Source: Serratia rhizosphaerae | GTDB taxonomy: Bacteria; Pseudomonadota; Gammaproteobacteria; Enterobacterales; Enterobacteriaceae | NCBI RefSeq assembly: GCF_009817885.1 | Contig: NZ_CP041764.1 | Location: 1,364,001-1,428,000, forward strand | Length of the DNA: 64,000 nt | Reading direction: 5' to 3' | In this document: piece by piece, positions 53,582 to 61,883 of the stretch | How the letters are laid out: the number at the start of each line of letters is the position of its first letter | Numbering within the stretch: position 1 is the stretch's first letter | Made by a program: the position numbers and the translations under genes | The notes under the pieces: generated by a model | What the model saw: only the letters and a program-made list of their open reading frames with translations | The model's database searches: none | What the model was told of the DNA's origin: nothing

Positions 53582-53613
53582 GCACGGGCGCAGAGTTGCC
53601 TCGACGCCCGTGC
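53582..53613 (-). other. Hairpin in the dnaK-dnaJ gap
   Basis: GCACGGGCG and CGCCCGTGC form a perfect 9-bp stem with a 14-nt loop, without a T-run. It may stabilise or process the dnaKJ mRNA or slow transcription between the genes. Confidence 0.6.
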
Positions 53614-53662
53614 TGGTTTCCAGTAACGCGTTAGCGGCGTTACCGTGCCCGCTTAAGGGCGA

Positions 53663-55579
53663 TTATTTTTTGTCTTTCACTTCTTCGAACTCAGCGTCGA
53701 CAACGTCGTCTTCTTTCTTCGCCGCGTTGTCTGCCGCACCCGCGTCAGCACCCTGTGCCTGCGCCTGAGCCTGCGCCATTTCCATCAGCTTGCCGGAAAC
53801 CTGCACCAGCGCCTGGGTCTTCGCGTCGATCTCGGCTTTGTCTTCGCCTTTCGCCGCGGTTTCCAGCTCGCTCAGCGCGCTTTCGATAGCGGTTTTATCT
53901 TCCGCTGGCAGCTGCTCGCCGGCTTCTTCCAGTTGCTTACGCGTGCCGTGGATCAGGTGATCCGCCTGGTTGCGCGTCTGCACCAGCTCTTCGAACTTAC
54001 GGTCAGCTTCAGCGTTGGCTTCCGCGTCGTTCACCATTTTCTGGATTTCATCTTCGTCCAGGCCAGAAGAGGCCTTAATGGTGATTTTCTGCTCTTTACC
54101 GGTGTTCTTGTCTTTGGCAGACACGTGCAGGATGCCGTCGGCATCGATATCGAAGGTCACTTCGATCTGCGCCATACCGCGCGGTGCCGGCTGGATGCCG
54201 TCCAGGTTGAACTGGCCCAGAGACTTGTTATCGCTGGAACGCTTACGCTCGCCCTGCAGCACGTGGATGGTTACCGCAGACTGGTTGTCTTCAGCGGTAG
54301 AGAACACCTGGCTGTGCTTGGTCGGGATCGTGGTGTTTTTACCGATCAGCGAAGTCATCACGCCGCCCATGGTTTCGATACCCAGAGACAGCGGGGTAAC
54401 GTCCAGCAGCAGCACGTCTTTCACATCACCGGCCAATACGCCGCCCTGAACCGCAGCGCCGATGGCAACCGCTTCGTCCGGGTTCACGTCTTTACGCGGT
54501 TCTTTACCGAAGAAGTCAGCAACTTTCTTCTGAACCATTGGCATACGGGTCTGGCCACCAACCAGGATTACGTCCTGAATGTCGGATACGGACAGGCCTG
54601 CATCGGTCAGCGCCACTTTCAGCGGCTCGATGGAACGCGCCACCAGATCTTCAACCAGCGACTCGAGTTTCGCACGGGTCACTTTGATGTTCATGTGTTT
54701 CGGACCGGTCGCATCTGCAGTGATGTACGGCAGGTTAACGTCGGTCTGCTGTGCGGAAGACAGCTCGATCTTCGCTTTCTCAGCGGCTTCTTTCAGACGC
54801 TGCATCGCCAGCGGATCGTTACGCAGGTCAATGCCCTGCTCTTTCTTGAACTCTTCCACCAGGTAGTTGATCAGACGGCTGTCGAAGTCTTCGCCGCCCA
54901 GGTGGGTGTCACCGTTGGTCGCCAGAACTTCGAAGGTTTTTTCGCCGTCAACTTCGTCGATTTCGATGATGGAGATATCGAAAGTACCGCCGCCCAGGTC
55001 ATAAACCGCGATGGTGCGGTTGCCGACTTCTTTGTCCAGGCCGTAAGCCAGGGCCGCAGCCGTTGGTTCGTTGATGATACGTTTTACTTCCAGACCGGCG
55101 ATACGGCCGGCGTCTTTGGTCGCCTGACGCTGCGCATCGTTGAAGTAAGCCGGTACGGTGATAACCGCTTCAGTTACCGGTTCGCCCAGGTAATCTTCAG
55201 CCGTTTTCTTCATTTTCTTCAGCACTTCGGCAGAGATCTGCGGCGGTGCCATTTTCTGGCCTTTCACTTCCAGCCATGCGTCGCCGTTGTCAGCGCCGAT
55301 GATTTTGTACGGCATGATGTCTTTATCACGCTGTGCTTCTTCGTCCTGGAAGCGACGGCCGATCAGGCGCTTGATCGCAAACAGGGTGTTTTGTGGGTTA
55401 GTGACAGCCTGACGTTTAGCCGGCTGGCCAACCAGAGTTTCACCATCCTGGGTATAGGCAATGATTGACGGCGTGGTGCGGTCGCCTTCGGCGTTTTCCA
55501 GCACGCGTGCCTTGTTGCCATCCATAATAGCTACACAAGAGTTGGTAGTACCCAGGTCGATACCAATAATTTTGCCCAT
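53663..55579 (-). CDS. dnaK: Chaperone protein DnaK (Hsp70)
   Basis: 638 residues, as in E. coli. ATPase domain starts MGKIIGIDLGTTNSCVAIMDG, with VYDLGGGTFDISIIE; the hydrophobic interdomain linker GDVKDVLLLDVTPLSLGIETMGG leads into the substrate domain, and the end is the EEVKDKK-type tail. Central heat-shock chaperone with DnaJ and GrpE. Two sigma32 promoters are visible upstream. Confidence 0.99.
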   Translation of the reverse strand: MGKIIGIDLGTTNSCVAIMDGNKARVLENAEGDRTTPSIIAYTQDGETLVGQPAKRQAVTNPQNTLFAIKRLIGRRFQDEEAQRDKDIMPYKIIGADNGDAWLEVKGQKMAPPQISAEVLKKMKKTAEDYLGEPVTEAVITVPAYFNDAQRQATKDAGRIAGLEVKRIINEPTAAALAYGLDKEVGNRTIAVYDLGGGTFDISIIEIDEVDGEKTFEVLATNGDTHLGGEDFDSRLINYLVEEFKKEQGIDLRNDPLAMQRLKEAAEKAKIELSSAQQTDVNLPYITADATGPKHMNIKVTRAKLESLVEDLVARSIEPLKVALTDAGLSVSDIQDVILVGGQTRMPMVQKKVADFFGKEPRKDVNPDEAVAIGAAVQGGVLAGDVKDVLLLDVTPLSLGIETMGGVMTSLIGKNTTIPTKHSQVFSTAEDNQSAVTIHVLQGERKRSSDNKSLGQFNLDGIQPAPRGMAQIEVTFDIDADGILHVSAKDKNTGKEQKITIKASSGLDEDEIQKMVNDAEANAEADRKFEELVQTRNQADHLIHGTRKQLEEAGEQLPAEDKTAIESALSELETAAKGEDKAEIDAKTQALVQVSGKLMEMAQAQAQAQGADAGAADNAAKKEDDVVDAEFEEVKDKK

Positions 55580-55626
55580 CTAAACATCTCCACTAATAAA
55601 TTCGATTTCGGTCAAGTTGCTAACCT

Positions 55627-55654
55627 ATATGCGGACATTTTTTTACTTTTCAAC
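55627..55654 (-). promoter_or_regulatory. Proximal sigma32 promoter of dnaKJ
   Basis: On the minus strand GTTGAAA, 13 bp, CCGCATAT: one mismatch in each element relative to CTTGAAA and CCCCATNT. Confidence 0.72.
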
Positions 55655-55760
55655 TGCCCGATTTTTCCGCCTTGTATCCCACGCGTTTCAACGCTCAAAC
55701 CACGAGGTTGCGGGTGAAAGGCGAAGGTGATACCACGATCAGCAACTGCGGTTGAGAATA

Positions 55761-55788
55761 AGATGGGGGCATCTGGCCCGGCATCAAG
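55761..55788 (-). promoter_or_regulatory. Distal sigma32 promoter of dnaKJ
   Basis: On the minus strand CTTGATG, 13 bp, CCCCATCT: the -10 is perfect and the whole resembles the main heat-shock promoter of E. coli dnaK. It is about 180 bp before the ATG. Confidence 0.88.
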
Positions 55789-55860
55789 GGGTAAAGTAAA
55801 AAAATTTCTTTGCGGCGTGGCGATCGCGCGTTCGGCCGGCCGTCCCTGGCCGGCGGTACG

Positions 55861-57174
55861 TTACAGATCGGCCAGCGAATCGGCGTGCGGCGCCACACGG
55901 TCGCCGTCCAGATCGCGGTGCAGATAGATCCCCAGCGCCAGCCCGAGCGCCGACAGCGCCAGCACATAGTAGGCGGGCGCCAACGGCGTCAGCTTCATCA
56001 TCAAGGTGACGAAAATCGGCGTCAGGCCGCCGAAAATGGCGTATGACAGGTTATAAGAGAACGAAATGCCGCTGAAGCGCACCGCCGGCGGAAAAGCGCG
56101 CACCATCACAAACGGCACCGCCCCCACGACGCCGACGCTGAATCCCACCAGCGCATAACAGGCGAACAGCATTTCCGCATGCTGCGCCACGGTCTGATAA
56201 AACAGCCAGCTGCAGCCGGCCAGCAGCAGGCTGCCGACGATAAAGGTTTTGCTGGCGCCAAAGCGATCGGCCGCCAGCCCGGCGGCCAGACAGCCGAAAA
56301 TCAGCATAATGGTGGCGATGCTGTTGGCCTGCAGCGTCAGCGCCGGCGCAATGCCGAACTGCTTTTGCAGGTAGGTCGGCGTCATCAGGATCACCACCAC
56401 CACGCCGGCGGACAGCAGCCAGGTCAGCAGCATCGAAACCGCCACCTCTTTCTTATACTGCTTCACCACCGTTTTCAGCGGCAGCTCCTCCGCCAGCGCC
56501 TTGCGCGCCTGCATTTCTACAAACACCGGCGTTTCCTGCAGCCAGCGGCGCAGATACATGGCGATTAACCCGAAAATGCCGCCCAGCAGGAAGGGCACGC
56601 GCCAGCCGCCGTCTGCAATACTTTGCGCGCTCAGCGTGGTGTTGATGACGGTGGCGACCAGAGAACCCAGCAAGATTCCGACGGTAAGGCCGGCGGTCAG
56701 CGTGCCGCAGGCCAGGCCGACGCGTTTACGCGGCACATGCTCCGCCACAAATACCCAGGCGCCCGGCACTTCGCCGCCGATAGCGGCGCCCTGCAGCAGG
56801 CGCATCAGCAACAGCAACAGCGGTGCGGCGATACCGATGCTGGCGTAAGTCGGCAGCAGGCCCATGCCCAGCGTGGGCAGCGCCATCAGCAGAATACTCA
56901 GGCTGAACATTTTCTTGCGCCCGACCCGGTCGCCGAAGTGCGCCATCACGATCCCACCCAGCGGACGGGCCAGATAGCCGGCAGCGAAAATGCCGAAGGT
57001 CTGCACCAGACGCAGCCATTCCGGCATCTCGGCCGGGAAGAACAGCTCGCCGACCACGGCGGCGAAGAAGACGAAAATAATGAAGTCATAAAACTCCAAT
57101 GCCCCGCCCAGCGCAGCCAGCGTCAGAGTCTTATAATCTTGCCGGTTCAGCCGGCGTTGCGTGTCATGATGCAT
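55861..57174 (-). CDS. MFS transporter of the metabolite:H+ symporter (MHS/ProP-like) family
   Basis: 437 residues with 12 membrane helices. GGALEFYDFIIFVFFAAVVGELFFP at the first helix, HFGDRVGRKKMFSLS (loop 2-3 motif) and RLLQGAAIGGEVPGAWVFVAEHVP are typical of MHS transporters for organic acids or betaines (ProP, KgtP, ShiA). The substrate is unknown. It replaces the satP-yaaW-yaaI genes found between dnaK and mog in E. coli. It reads in the same direction as dnaK; no terminator separates the two convincingly. Confidence 0.85.
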   Translation of the reverse strand: MHHDTQRRLNRQDYKTLTLAALGGALEFYDFIIFVFFAAVVGELFFPAEMPEWLRLVQTFGIFAAGYLARPLGGIVMAHFGDRVGRKKMFSLSILLMALPTLGMGLLPTYASIGIAAPLLLLLMRLLQGAAIGGEVPGAWVFVAEHVPRKRVGLACGTLTAGLTVGILLGSLVATVINTTLSAQSIADGGWRVPFLLGGIFGLIAMYLRRWLQETPVFVEMQARKALAEELPLKTVVKQYKKEVAVSMLLTWLLSAGVVVVILMTPTYLQKQFGIAPALTLQANSIATIMLIFGCLAAGLAADRFGASKTFIVGSLLLAGCSWLFYQTVAQHAEMLFACYALVGFSVGVVGAVPFVMVRAFPPAVRFSGISFSYNLSYAIFGGLTPIFVTLMMKLTPLAPAYYVLALSALGLALGIYLHRDLDGDRVAPHADSLADL

Positions 57175-57241
57175 AGGTTACCGTCAGAGGAAGCAGATAA
57201 AATCACGCGCGCTCGGTGGCGCGCTGTAAATGAATCCTTAC

Positions 57242-57369
57242 TATACCCGTCATACTTCAAGCTGCAGGTGTGTTGGCTACGCTCAGTCAACCGAATCACT
57301 GACCTGAGTAAGCTCATCGGGATTCCCTCCCTTGCCGCCTTCCTGCAACTCGAATTATTTAGGGTATAT
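57242..57369. repeat. ERIC element (intergenic repeat)
   Basis: About 128 bp bounded by inverted ends (TATACCCGTCATACTTCAAG on the left, TATACCCTAAATAATTCGAG inverted on the right). The interior matches the ERIC consensus on the minus strand (GCAGGAAGGCGGCAAG, GAGCTTAC, GTGATTCGG, GAGCGTAGCCAAC). It sits in the promoter-side gap between the MHS transporter and the mog stop. Confidence 0.9.
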
Positions 57370-57415
57370 AACGGCAATTTTATTTCACGTCAGCCTGACG
57401 GGAGGCCGCCTGGCG

Positions 57416-58003
57416 TTAATCGTTCGCGTCACGACGCGCGCTTTTCGGCCGGAAGGCGGTGACCACCGCGTCGTCCGTTTCCACATACGGCCCTTCAAGC
57501 AACTGGATACAGTACGGTACGCTGGCGAAAATGCCGTGCACCACCACCTTACCCTGCTCACCCTTCACCCCTTCCAACGTCTCCTTGATCGACTTCGGCT
57601 GGCCCGGCAGGTTGATAATCAGCGCCTGCTTGCGAATCGCCCCGATCTGACGTGAAAGAATCGCCGTTGGCACATAGTGTAGGCTGATTTGGCGCATTTG
57701 CTCGCCGAATCCCGGCATCACGCGGTCGGCAATCGCCAGCGTTGCGTCCGGCGTCACATCGCGGCGCGACGGGCCGGTGCCGCCGGTAGTCAGCACCAGG
57801 TGGCAGCCCGTTTCATCCACCAGTTCGCACAGGGTGTGTTCGATCAGGGTTTGCTCATCCGGGATTAGGCGCGTCTCCAGCTTGTACGGCGTCGTCAGGG
57901 CGCTGCTCAGCCACGCTTCCAGCGCCGGAATGCCCTTGTCCTGGTAAACGCCGCCGGAAGCGCGATCGGAAATCGAAACCAAACCAATACGTAATGTGTC
58001 CAT
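57416..58003 (-). CDS. mog: Molybdopterin adenylyltransferase
   Basis: 195 residues, same as E. coli Mog. MDTLRIGLVSISDRASGGVYQDKG at the start and the nucleotide loop TTGGTGPSRRDVTPDATLAI are diagnostic. It activates molybdopterin with ATP before MoeA inserts molybdate; the product feeds the molybdenum enzymes at the left end of the window (FdhF and the xanthine-dehydrogenase-like enzyme). Single gene between talB and the ERIC element. Confidence 0.96.
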   Translation of the reverse strand: MDTLRIGLVSISDRASGGVYQDKGIPALEAWLSSALTTPYKLETRLIPDEQTLIEHTLCELVDETGCHLVLTTGGTGPSRRDVTPDATLAIADRVMPGFGEQMRQISLHYVPTAILSRQIGAIRKQALIINLPGQPKSIKETLEGVKGEQGKVVVHGIFASVPYCIQLLEGPYVETDDAVVTAFRPKSARRDAND

Positions 58004-58109
58004 GCTTAACCTCTACAACCTGACGAAATACGGGCGGCGTCATCTCCCGCCCCGTTATCAATGCCGAGAGTATACGGCCTCCGCCCGCAGCAGGAAGCAA
58101 CAGGCATAA

Positions 58110-58135
58110 AAAAAGGTGGCCTGAGCCACCTTTTT
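58110..58135 (-). terminator. Rho-independent terminator of talB
   Basis: AAAAAGGTGGC and GCCACCTTTTT with a CTGA loop, 21 bp past the talB stop, with T-runs on both strands. Confidence 0.9.
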
Positions 58136-58156
58136 GTCATCCTGCACCTGTGTAAC

Positions 58157-59110
58157 TTACAGCAGGTCGGCGATCATTTTTTCCAGCTTGCCCTGGTCAA
58201 CGGCAAACTTGCGGATACCGTCGGTCAGTTTTTCCACCGCCATCGGATCCTGGTTGTGCTGCCAGTAGAATTCAGGTTCGGTCAGCGCCGCAGGGCGTGC
58301 TTTCACTTCGCCGCTGTAGGCGAGCTTACGCTCAACCGCGCCTTCGCTTTCCGCCAGCTCTTTCAGCAGCGCCGGCGCGATGGTCAGACGGTCGCAGCCC
58401 GCCAGTTCGATGATCTCGCCGACGTTGCGGAAGCTGGCGCCCATCACCACGGTTTCATAGCCGTGCTGTTTGTAGTACTGGTAGATTTCGCTTACGGAAA
58501 CCACGCCCGGATCTTCGTGCGGCGCGAACTCTTTCTTGTCGCCATTGGCTTTGTACCAGTCAAGGATACGGCCGACGAAAGGAGAAATCAGGTACACGCC
58601 GGCTTCGGCGCAGGCGCGTGCCTGGGCGAAGGAGAACAGCAGGGTCAGGTTACAGTTGATGCCCTCTTTCTCCAGGCGTTCCGCCGCGCGGATGCCCTGC
58701 CAGGTAGAGGCCAGTTTGATCAGGATACGATCGTTGCTGATGCCGGCCTCGTTGTACAGCTTGATCAGACGCTTGGCCTTGGCGACGCTGGCTTCGGTGT
58801 CGTAAGAGAGGCGCGCATCGACTTCGGTGGAGATGCGGCCCGGCACCAGCTTCAGAATTTCCAGACCAATGTTCACCGCCAGTTTGTCCGCCGCATCGGC
58901 GATCTGCTGCTCGCGATCGCCGCTCTGCTCGCGCGCCCATGCGATAGCTTCGTCAATCAGCTTGCGATATTCAGGGATCTGGGCTGCATTGAGGATCAGC
59001 GAAGGGTTGGTTGTCGCATCTTGCGGCTGATACAGCTTCATGGCAGCAATATCACCGGTATCCGCAACCACCGTGGTCAGCTGGCGCAGGGAAGTTAATT
59101 TGTCGGTCAT
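58157..59110 (-). CDS. talB: Transaldolase B
   Basis: 317 residues. The Schiff-base lysine is in DRILIKLASTWQGIRAAE and the conserved TTNPSLIL segment is at about residue 33. It exchanges dihydroxyacetone units in the non-oxidative pentose phosphate pathway. Divergent from yaaJ with a gap of about 380 bp. Ordinary in all respects. Confidence 0.98.
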   Translation of the reverse strand: MTDKLTSLRQLTTVVADTGDIAAMKLYQPQDATTNPSLILNAAQIPEYRKLIDEAIAWAREQSGDREQQIADAADKLAVNIGLEILKLVPGRISTEVDARLSYDTEASVAKAKRLIKLYNEAGISNDRILIKLASTWQGIRAAERLEKEGINCNLTLLFSFAQARACAEAGVYLISPFVGRILDWYKANGDKKEFAPHEDPGVVSVSEIYQYYKQHGYETVVMGASFRNVGEIIELAGCDRLTIAPALLKELAESEGAVERKLAYSGEVKARPAALTEPEFYWQHNQDPMAVEKLTDGIRKFAVDQGKLEKMIADLL

Positions 59111-59491
59111 GTTGGCATTGTCTCATCGTTTGTGCATGAACTTTTGGCATCGTTCGATCTTGCCTTGCGTTGATAATAACACGCGCAAGGCGCGGCGCAA
59201 GGCACGAAAATGGCCCTGAGCCGCCGCCGATTTTTCGGCGTAATTTTCCCTCACTTCCGCCATATCAATCGATATTTCCGAAATGAAAATGAGACATTAA
59301 CGAAAGTTAACAACAAGTAATTGTGCTAACTTCCCAGCACGCCAAGCGCTGGCAGCACCATGAAATGCGAAAAATCTTAATTTATTCACCCCATATGACT
59401 TTCGTTAAGCGCTGGTAATAATTAGAGCAAAATCATTTTCCGGGCGGAGGATCGCTCCGGGTATTTACGCCTGTTTGACAAGGAGGGATCC
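59111..59491. other. talB-yaaJ divergent intergenic region
   Basis: No gene seen. A 10-bp inverted pair TTAACGAAAG / CTTTCGTTAA is separated by about 100 bp, and AAGCGCTGG occurs twice near 59345 and 59409. These could be regulator sites; the evidence is only the repeats. Confidence 0.4.
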
Positions 59492-60928
59492 GTGACGGAT
59501 CTGATTAATTTTATTAACAATATCCTGTGGGGATCGGTACTCATTTATTTACTGATCGGTGCCGGCATCTACTTCACCATCCGCACCCGCTTTATCCAGT
59601 TACGCCACTTCACCCATATGTTTTCGGTGCTGAAAAACAGCAATAAAAGCGACAGTTCCGGCATCTCCTCATTTCAGGCCTTATGCACGACGCTGGCGGC
59701 GCGGGTCGGCACCGGCAACCTGACCGGCGTCGCCATCGCGCTGACCGCCGGCGGCCCCGGCGCCATCTTCTGGATGTGGGTGGTGGCATTTATCGGCATG
59801 GCCACGTCATTTATCGAAAGCACCCTGGCCCAGCTGTATAAAACCAAAGACGATCAGGGTAACTACCGCGGCGGCCCGGCCTACTACATGGAAAAGGGCC
59901 TCGGCATGCGCTGGATGGGCGTACTGTTCTCCATGTTCCTGATCCTCGCCTTCGGCCTGGTGTTCAACGCGGTGCAGGCCAACTCCATCGCCCAGGCCAG
60001 CGCTGCGGCGTTCAACTTCAACCCGCTGTACGTCGGCATCGGCCTGGTGCTGCTGAGCGGCACCGTAATCTTCGGCGGCATCCGCTCCATCGCCCGCGTG
60101 GCGGAATGGGTGGTGCCGGTCATGGCGGCGGCCTACCTGCTGCTGGCCTTCTGGGTGCTGGCGATGAATATTGAGCAGTTGCCGGCCATTTTGCTACTGA
60201 TTGTCAAAAGCGCGTTCGGTTTACAAGAAGCGGCCGCCGGCGCCGTCGGCTACGGCATCTCTCAGGCGATGACCCAGGGCGTCCAGCGCGGGCTGTTCTC
60301 CAATGAGGCCGGCATGGGTTCGGCGCCGAACGCCGCGGCCTCCGCCTCGCCGTATCCGCCGCACCCGGCGTCGCAGGGCTACGTACAGATGCTCGGCGTG
60401 TTTGTCGATACGCTGGTGATCTGCAGCGCCACCGCCGCGATTATTCTGGCCTCCGGCGTGATGGATAACCCAACCGGCGAGATCAGCGGCATTGAACTGA
60501 CCCAGCGCGCGCTGTCCAGCGCCGTCGGCAGCTGGGGTTCGCCGTTTGTGGCGCTGGCGATTTTCTTCTTCGCCTTTACCTCCATCATCGCCAACTACGC
60601 CTACGCCGAAAACAACCTGATCTTCCTGGAGCACAATCATCCGGCGCGGCTGGCAATCTTCCGCTGTGTTGCGCTGGGCATGGTGATGTTCGGCGCGCTG
60701 GCGGAGCTGCCGCTGGTATGGAAAATGGCCGACACCGCCATGGCGCTGATGGCGATCACCAACCTGACGGCCATCCTGCTGCTGTCACGCGTCGCCTTTA
60801 AACTGGCCCGCGACTACAACCGGCAACGGGCGCTCGGCAAACTGCCGACCTTCGACGCCAGTCAGTACCCTGAGCTGAAATCCCAGCTGGAGCCCGGCGT
60901 GTGGGATAACCCGCAAAAGCCAGACTGA
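59492..60928 (+). CDS. yaaJ: AGCS-family sodium:alanine/glycine symporter YaaJ
   Basis: 478 residues (E. coli 476), about 11 membrane helices. Family motifs TTLAARVGTGNLTGVAIALTAGGPGAIFWMW and NEAGMGSAPNAAA are seen. It takes up small neutral amino acids with Na+. The start is GTG at 59492 with a strong AAGGAGGG 6 nt upstream. A terminator follows directly. Confidence 0.93.
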   Translation: MTDLINFINNILWGSVLIYLLIGAGIYFTIRTRFIQLRHFTHMFSVLKNSNKSDSSGISSFQALCTTLAARVGTGNLTGVAIALTAGGPGAIFWMWVVAFIGMATSFIESTLAQLYKTKDDQGNYRGGPAYYMEKGLGMRWMGVLFSMFLILAFGLVFNAVQANSIAQASAAAFNFNPLYVGIGLVLLSGTVIFGGIRSIARVAEWVVPVMAAAYLLLAFWVLAMNIEQLPAILLLIVKSAFGLQEAAAGAVGYGISQAMTQGVQRGLFSNEAGMGSAPNAAASASPYPPHPASQGYVQMLGVFVDTLVICSATAAIILASGVMDNPTGEISGIELTQRALSSAVGSWGSPFVALAIFFFAFTSIIANYAYAENNLIFLEHNHPARLAIFRCVALGMVMFGALAELPLVWKMADTAMALMAITNLTAILLLSRVAFKLARDYNRQRALGKLPTFDASQYPELKSQLEPGVWDNPQKPD

Positions 60929-60940
60929 CCCGCACTCCCC

Positions 60941-60973
60941 GCCAAGGCGCATCCCTACGCGCCTTGGCCTTTT
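60941..60973 (+). terminator. Rho-independent terminator of yaaJ
   Basis: GCCAAGGCGC / GCGCCTTGGC, 10-bp stem with 8-nt loop, followed by CTTTT. It starts 13 bp after the yaaJ stop. Confidence 0.88.
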
Positions 60974-61061
60974 ACCCCGCACCTATCTATCAGACCCATC
61001 GCCGCTTTTTCTCACGTTTTTTGCTAAAGTATCTCCACTTTGATCAACAGGATGTCGCGCC

Positions 61062-61835
61062 ATGCTCGTTATTATCTCACCTGCCAAAACGCTTGATTAC
61101 GAAAGTCCTCTGGCGACGGCTCGCTTTACGCAGCCTGAGCTGCTGGAGCAATCTGCAGAACTTATCAACATCAGCCGCCAGCTGACGCCGGCGCAAATCG
61201 CCAGTCTGATGAAGATCAGCGACAAGCTGGCCGGACTGAACGCCGCCCGCTTTGCCGAATGGACCCCGCAATTTACCCCGGATAATGCGCGCCAGGCCCT
61301 GCTGGCCTTTAAGGGCGACGTGTATACCGGCCTGCAGGCGCAGGACTTCAGCGAAGCGGATTTTGACTTTGCCCAGCAGCATTTGCGTATGCTGTCCGGC
61401 TTATACGGCGTGTTGCGTCCGCTCGACCTGATGATGCCTTACCGTCTGGAAATGGGCATCAAGCTGGCCAACCCGCGCGGCAAAGATTTGTACAGCTTCT
61501 GGGGCGCTCGCATCACCGACAAACTCAATGAAGTGCTGAAGCAACAGACGGACGATGTGGTGGTCAATCTGGCATCGGATGAATACTTCAAAGCGGTGAA
61601 GCCGGCCGGGCTGCACGGGCAGCTGATCAAGCCGGTGTTCCTGGATGAGAAAAACGGTAAATATAAGGTCATCAGCTTCTACGCGAAAAAAGCGCGTGGC
61701 CTGATGAGCCGCTTTATTATCAAAAATCGCCTGACCAAAGCAGAACAGTTGGCTGATTTCAATCTGGAAGGATATGCCTTTGATGAGGCGGCGTCCAAGG
61801 CGGACGAACTGGTATTCAAGCGTCCCGAACAGTAA
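61062..61835 (+). CDS. yaaA: Peroxide stress protein YaaA
   Basis: 257 residues of the DUF328/UPF0246 family: MLVIISPAKTLDY at the start and KVISFYAKKARGLMSRFI near the end. In E. coli it is induced by OxyR and limits free intracellular iron during H2O2 stress; the family binds DNA. It is a single gene between yaaJ and convergent thrC. I did not find a clear OxyR site. Confidence 0.95.
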   Translation: MLVIISPAKTLDYESPLATARFTQPELLEQSAELINISRQLTPAQIASLMKISDKLAGLNAARFAEWTPQFTPDNARQALLAFKGDVYTGLQAQDFSEADFDFAQQHLRMLSGLYGVLRPLDLMMPYRLEMGIKLANPRGKDLYSFWGARITDKLNEVLKQQTDDVVVNLASDEYFKAVKPAGLHGQLIKPVFLDEKNGKYKVISFYAKKARGLMSRFIIKNRLTKAEQLADFNLEGYAFDEAASKADELVFKRPEQ

Positions 61836-61837
61836 GA

Positions 61838-61862
61838 AAAAAGGGCCGGTGATAACCGGCCC
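61838..61862 (-). terminator. Rho-independent terminator of the thr operon
   Basis: GGGCCGGT / ACCGGCCC with loop GATA (61843-61862), followed on the minus strand by TTTTTT. It is 21 bp past the thrC stop and also backs the convergent yaaA. Confidence 0.85.
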
Positions 61863-61883
61863 CTAACCAGCACATCACGTTAA

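Noticed and set aside
53933..55468. 511-codon open frame antisense to dnaK
   Set aside because: Shadow of dnaK codon bias; no family similarity.
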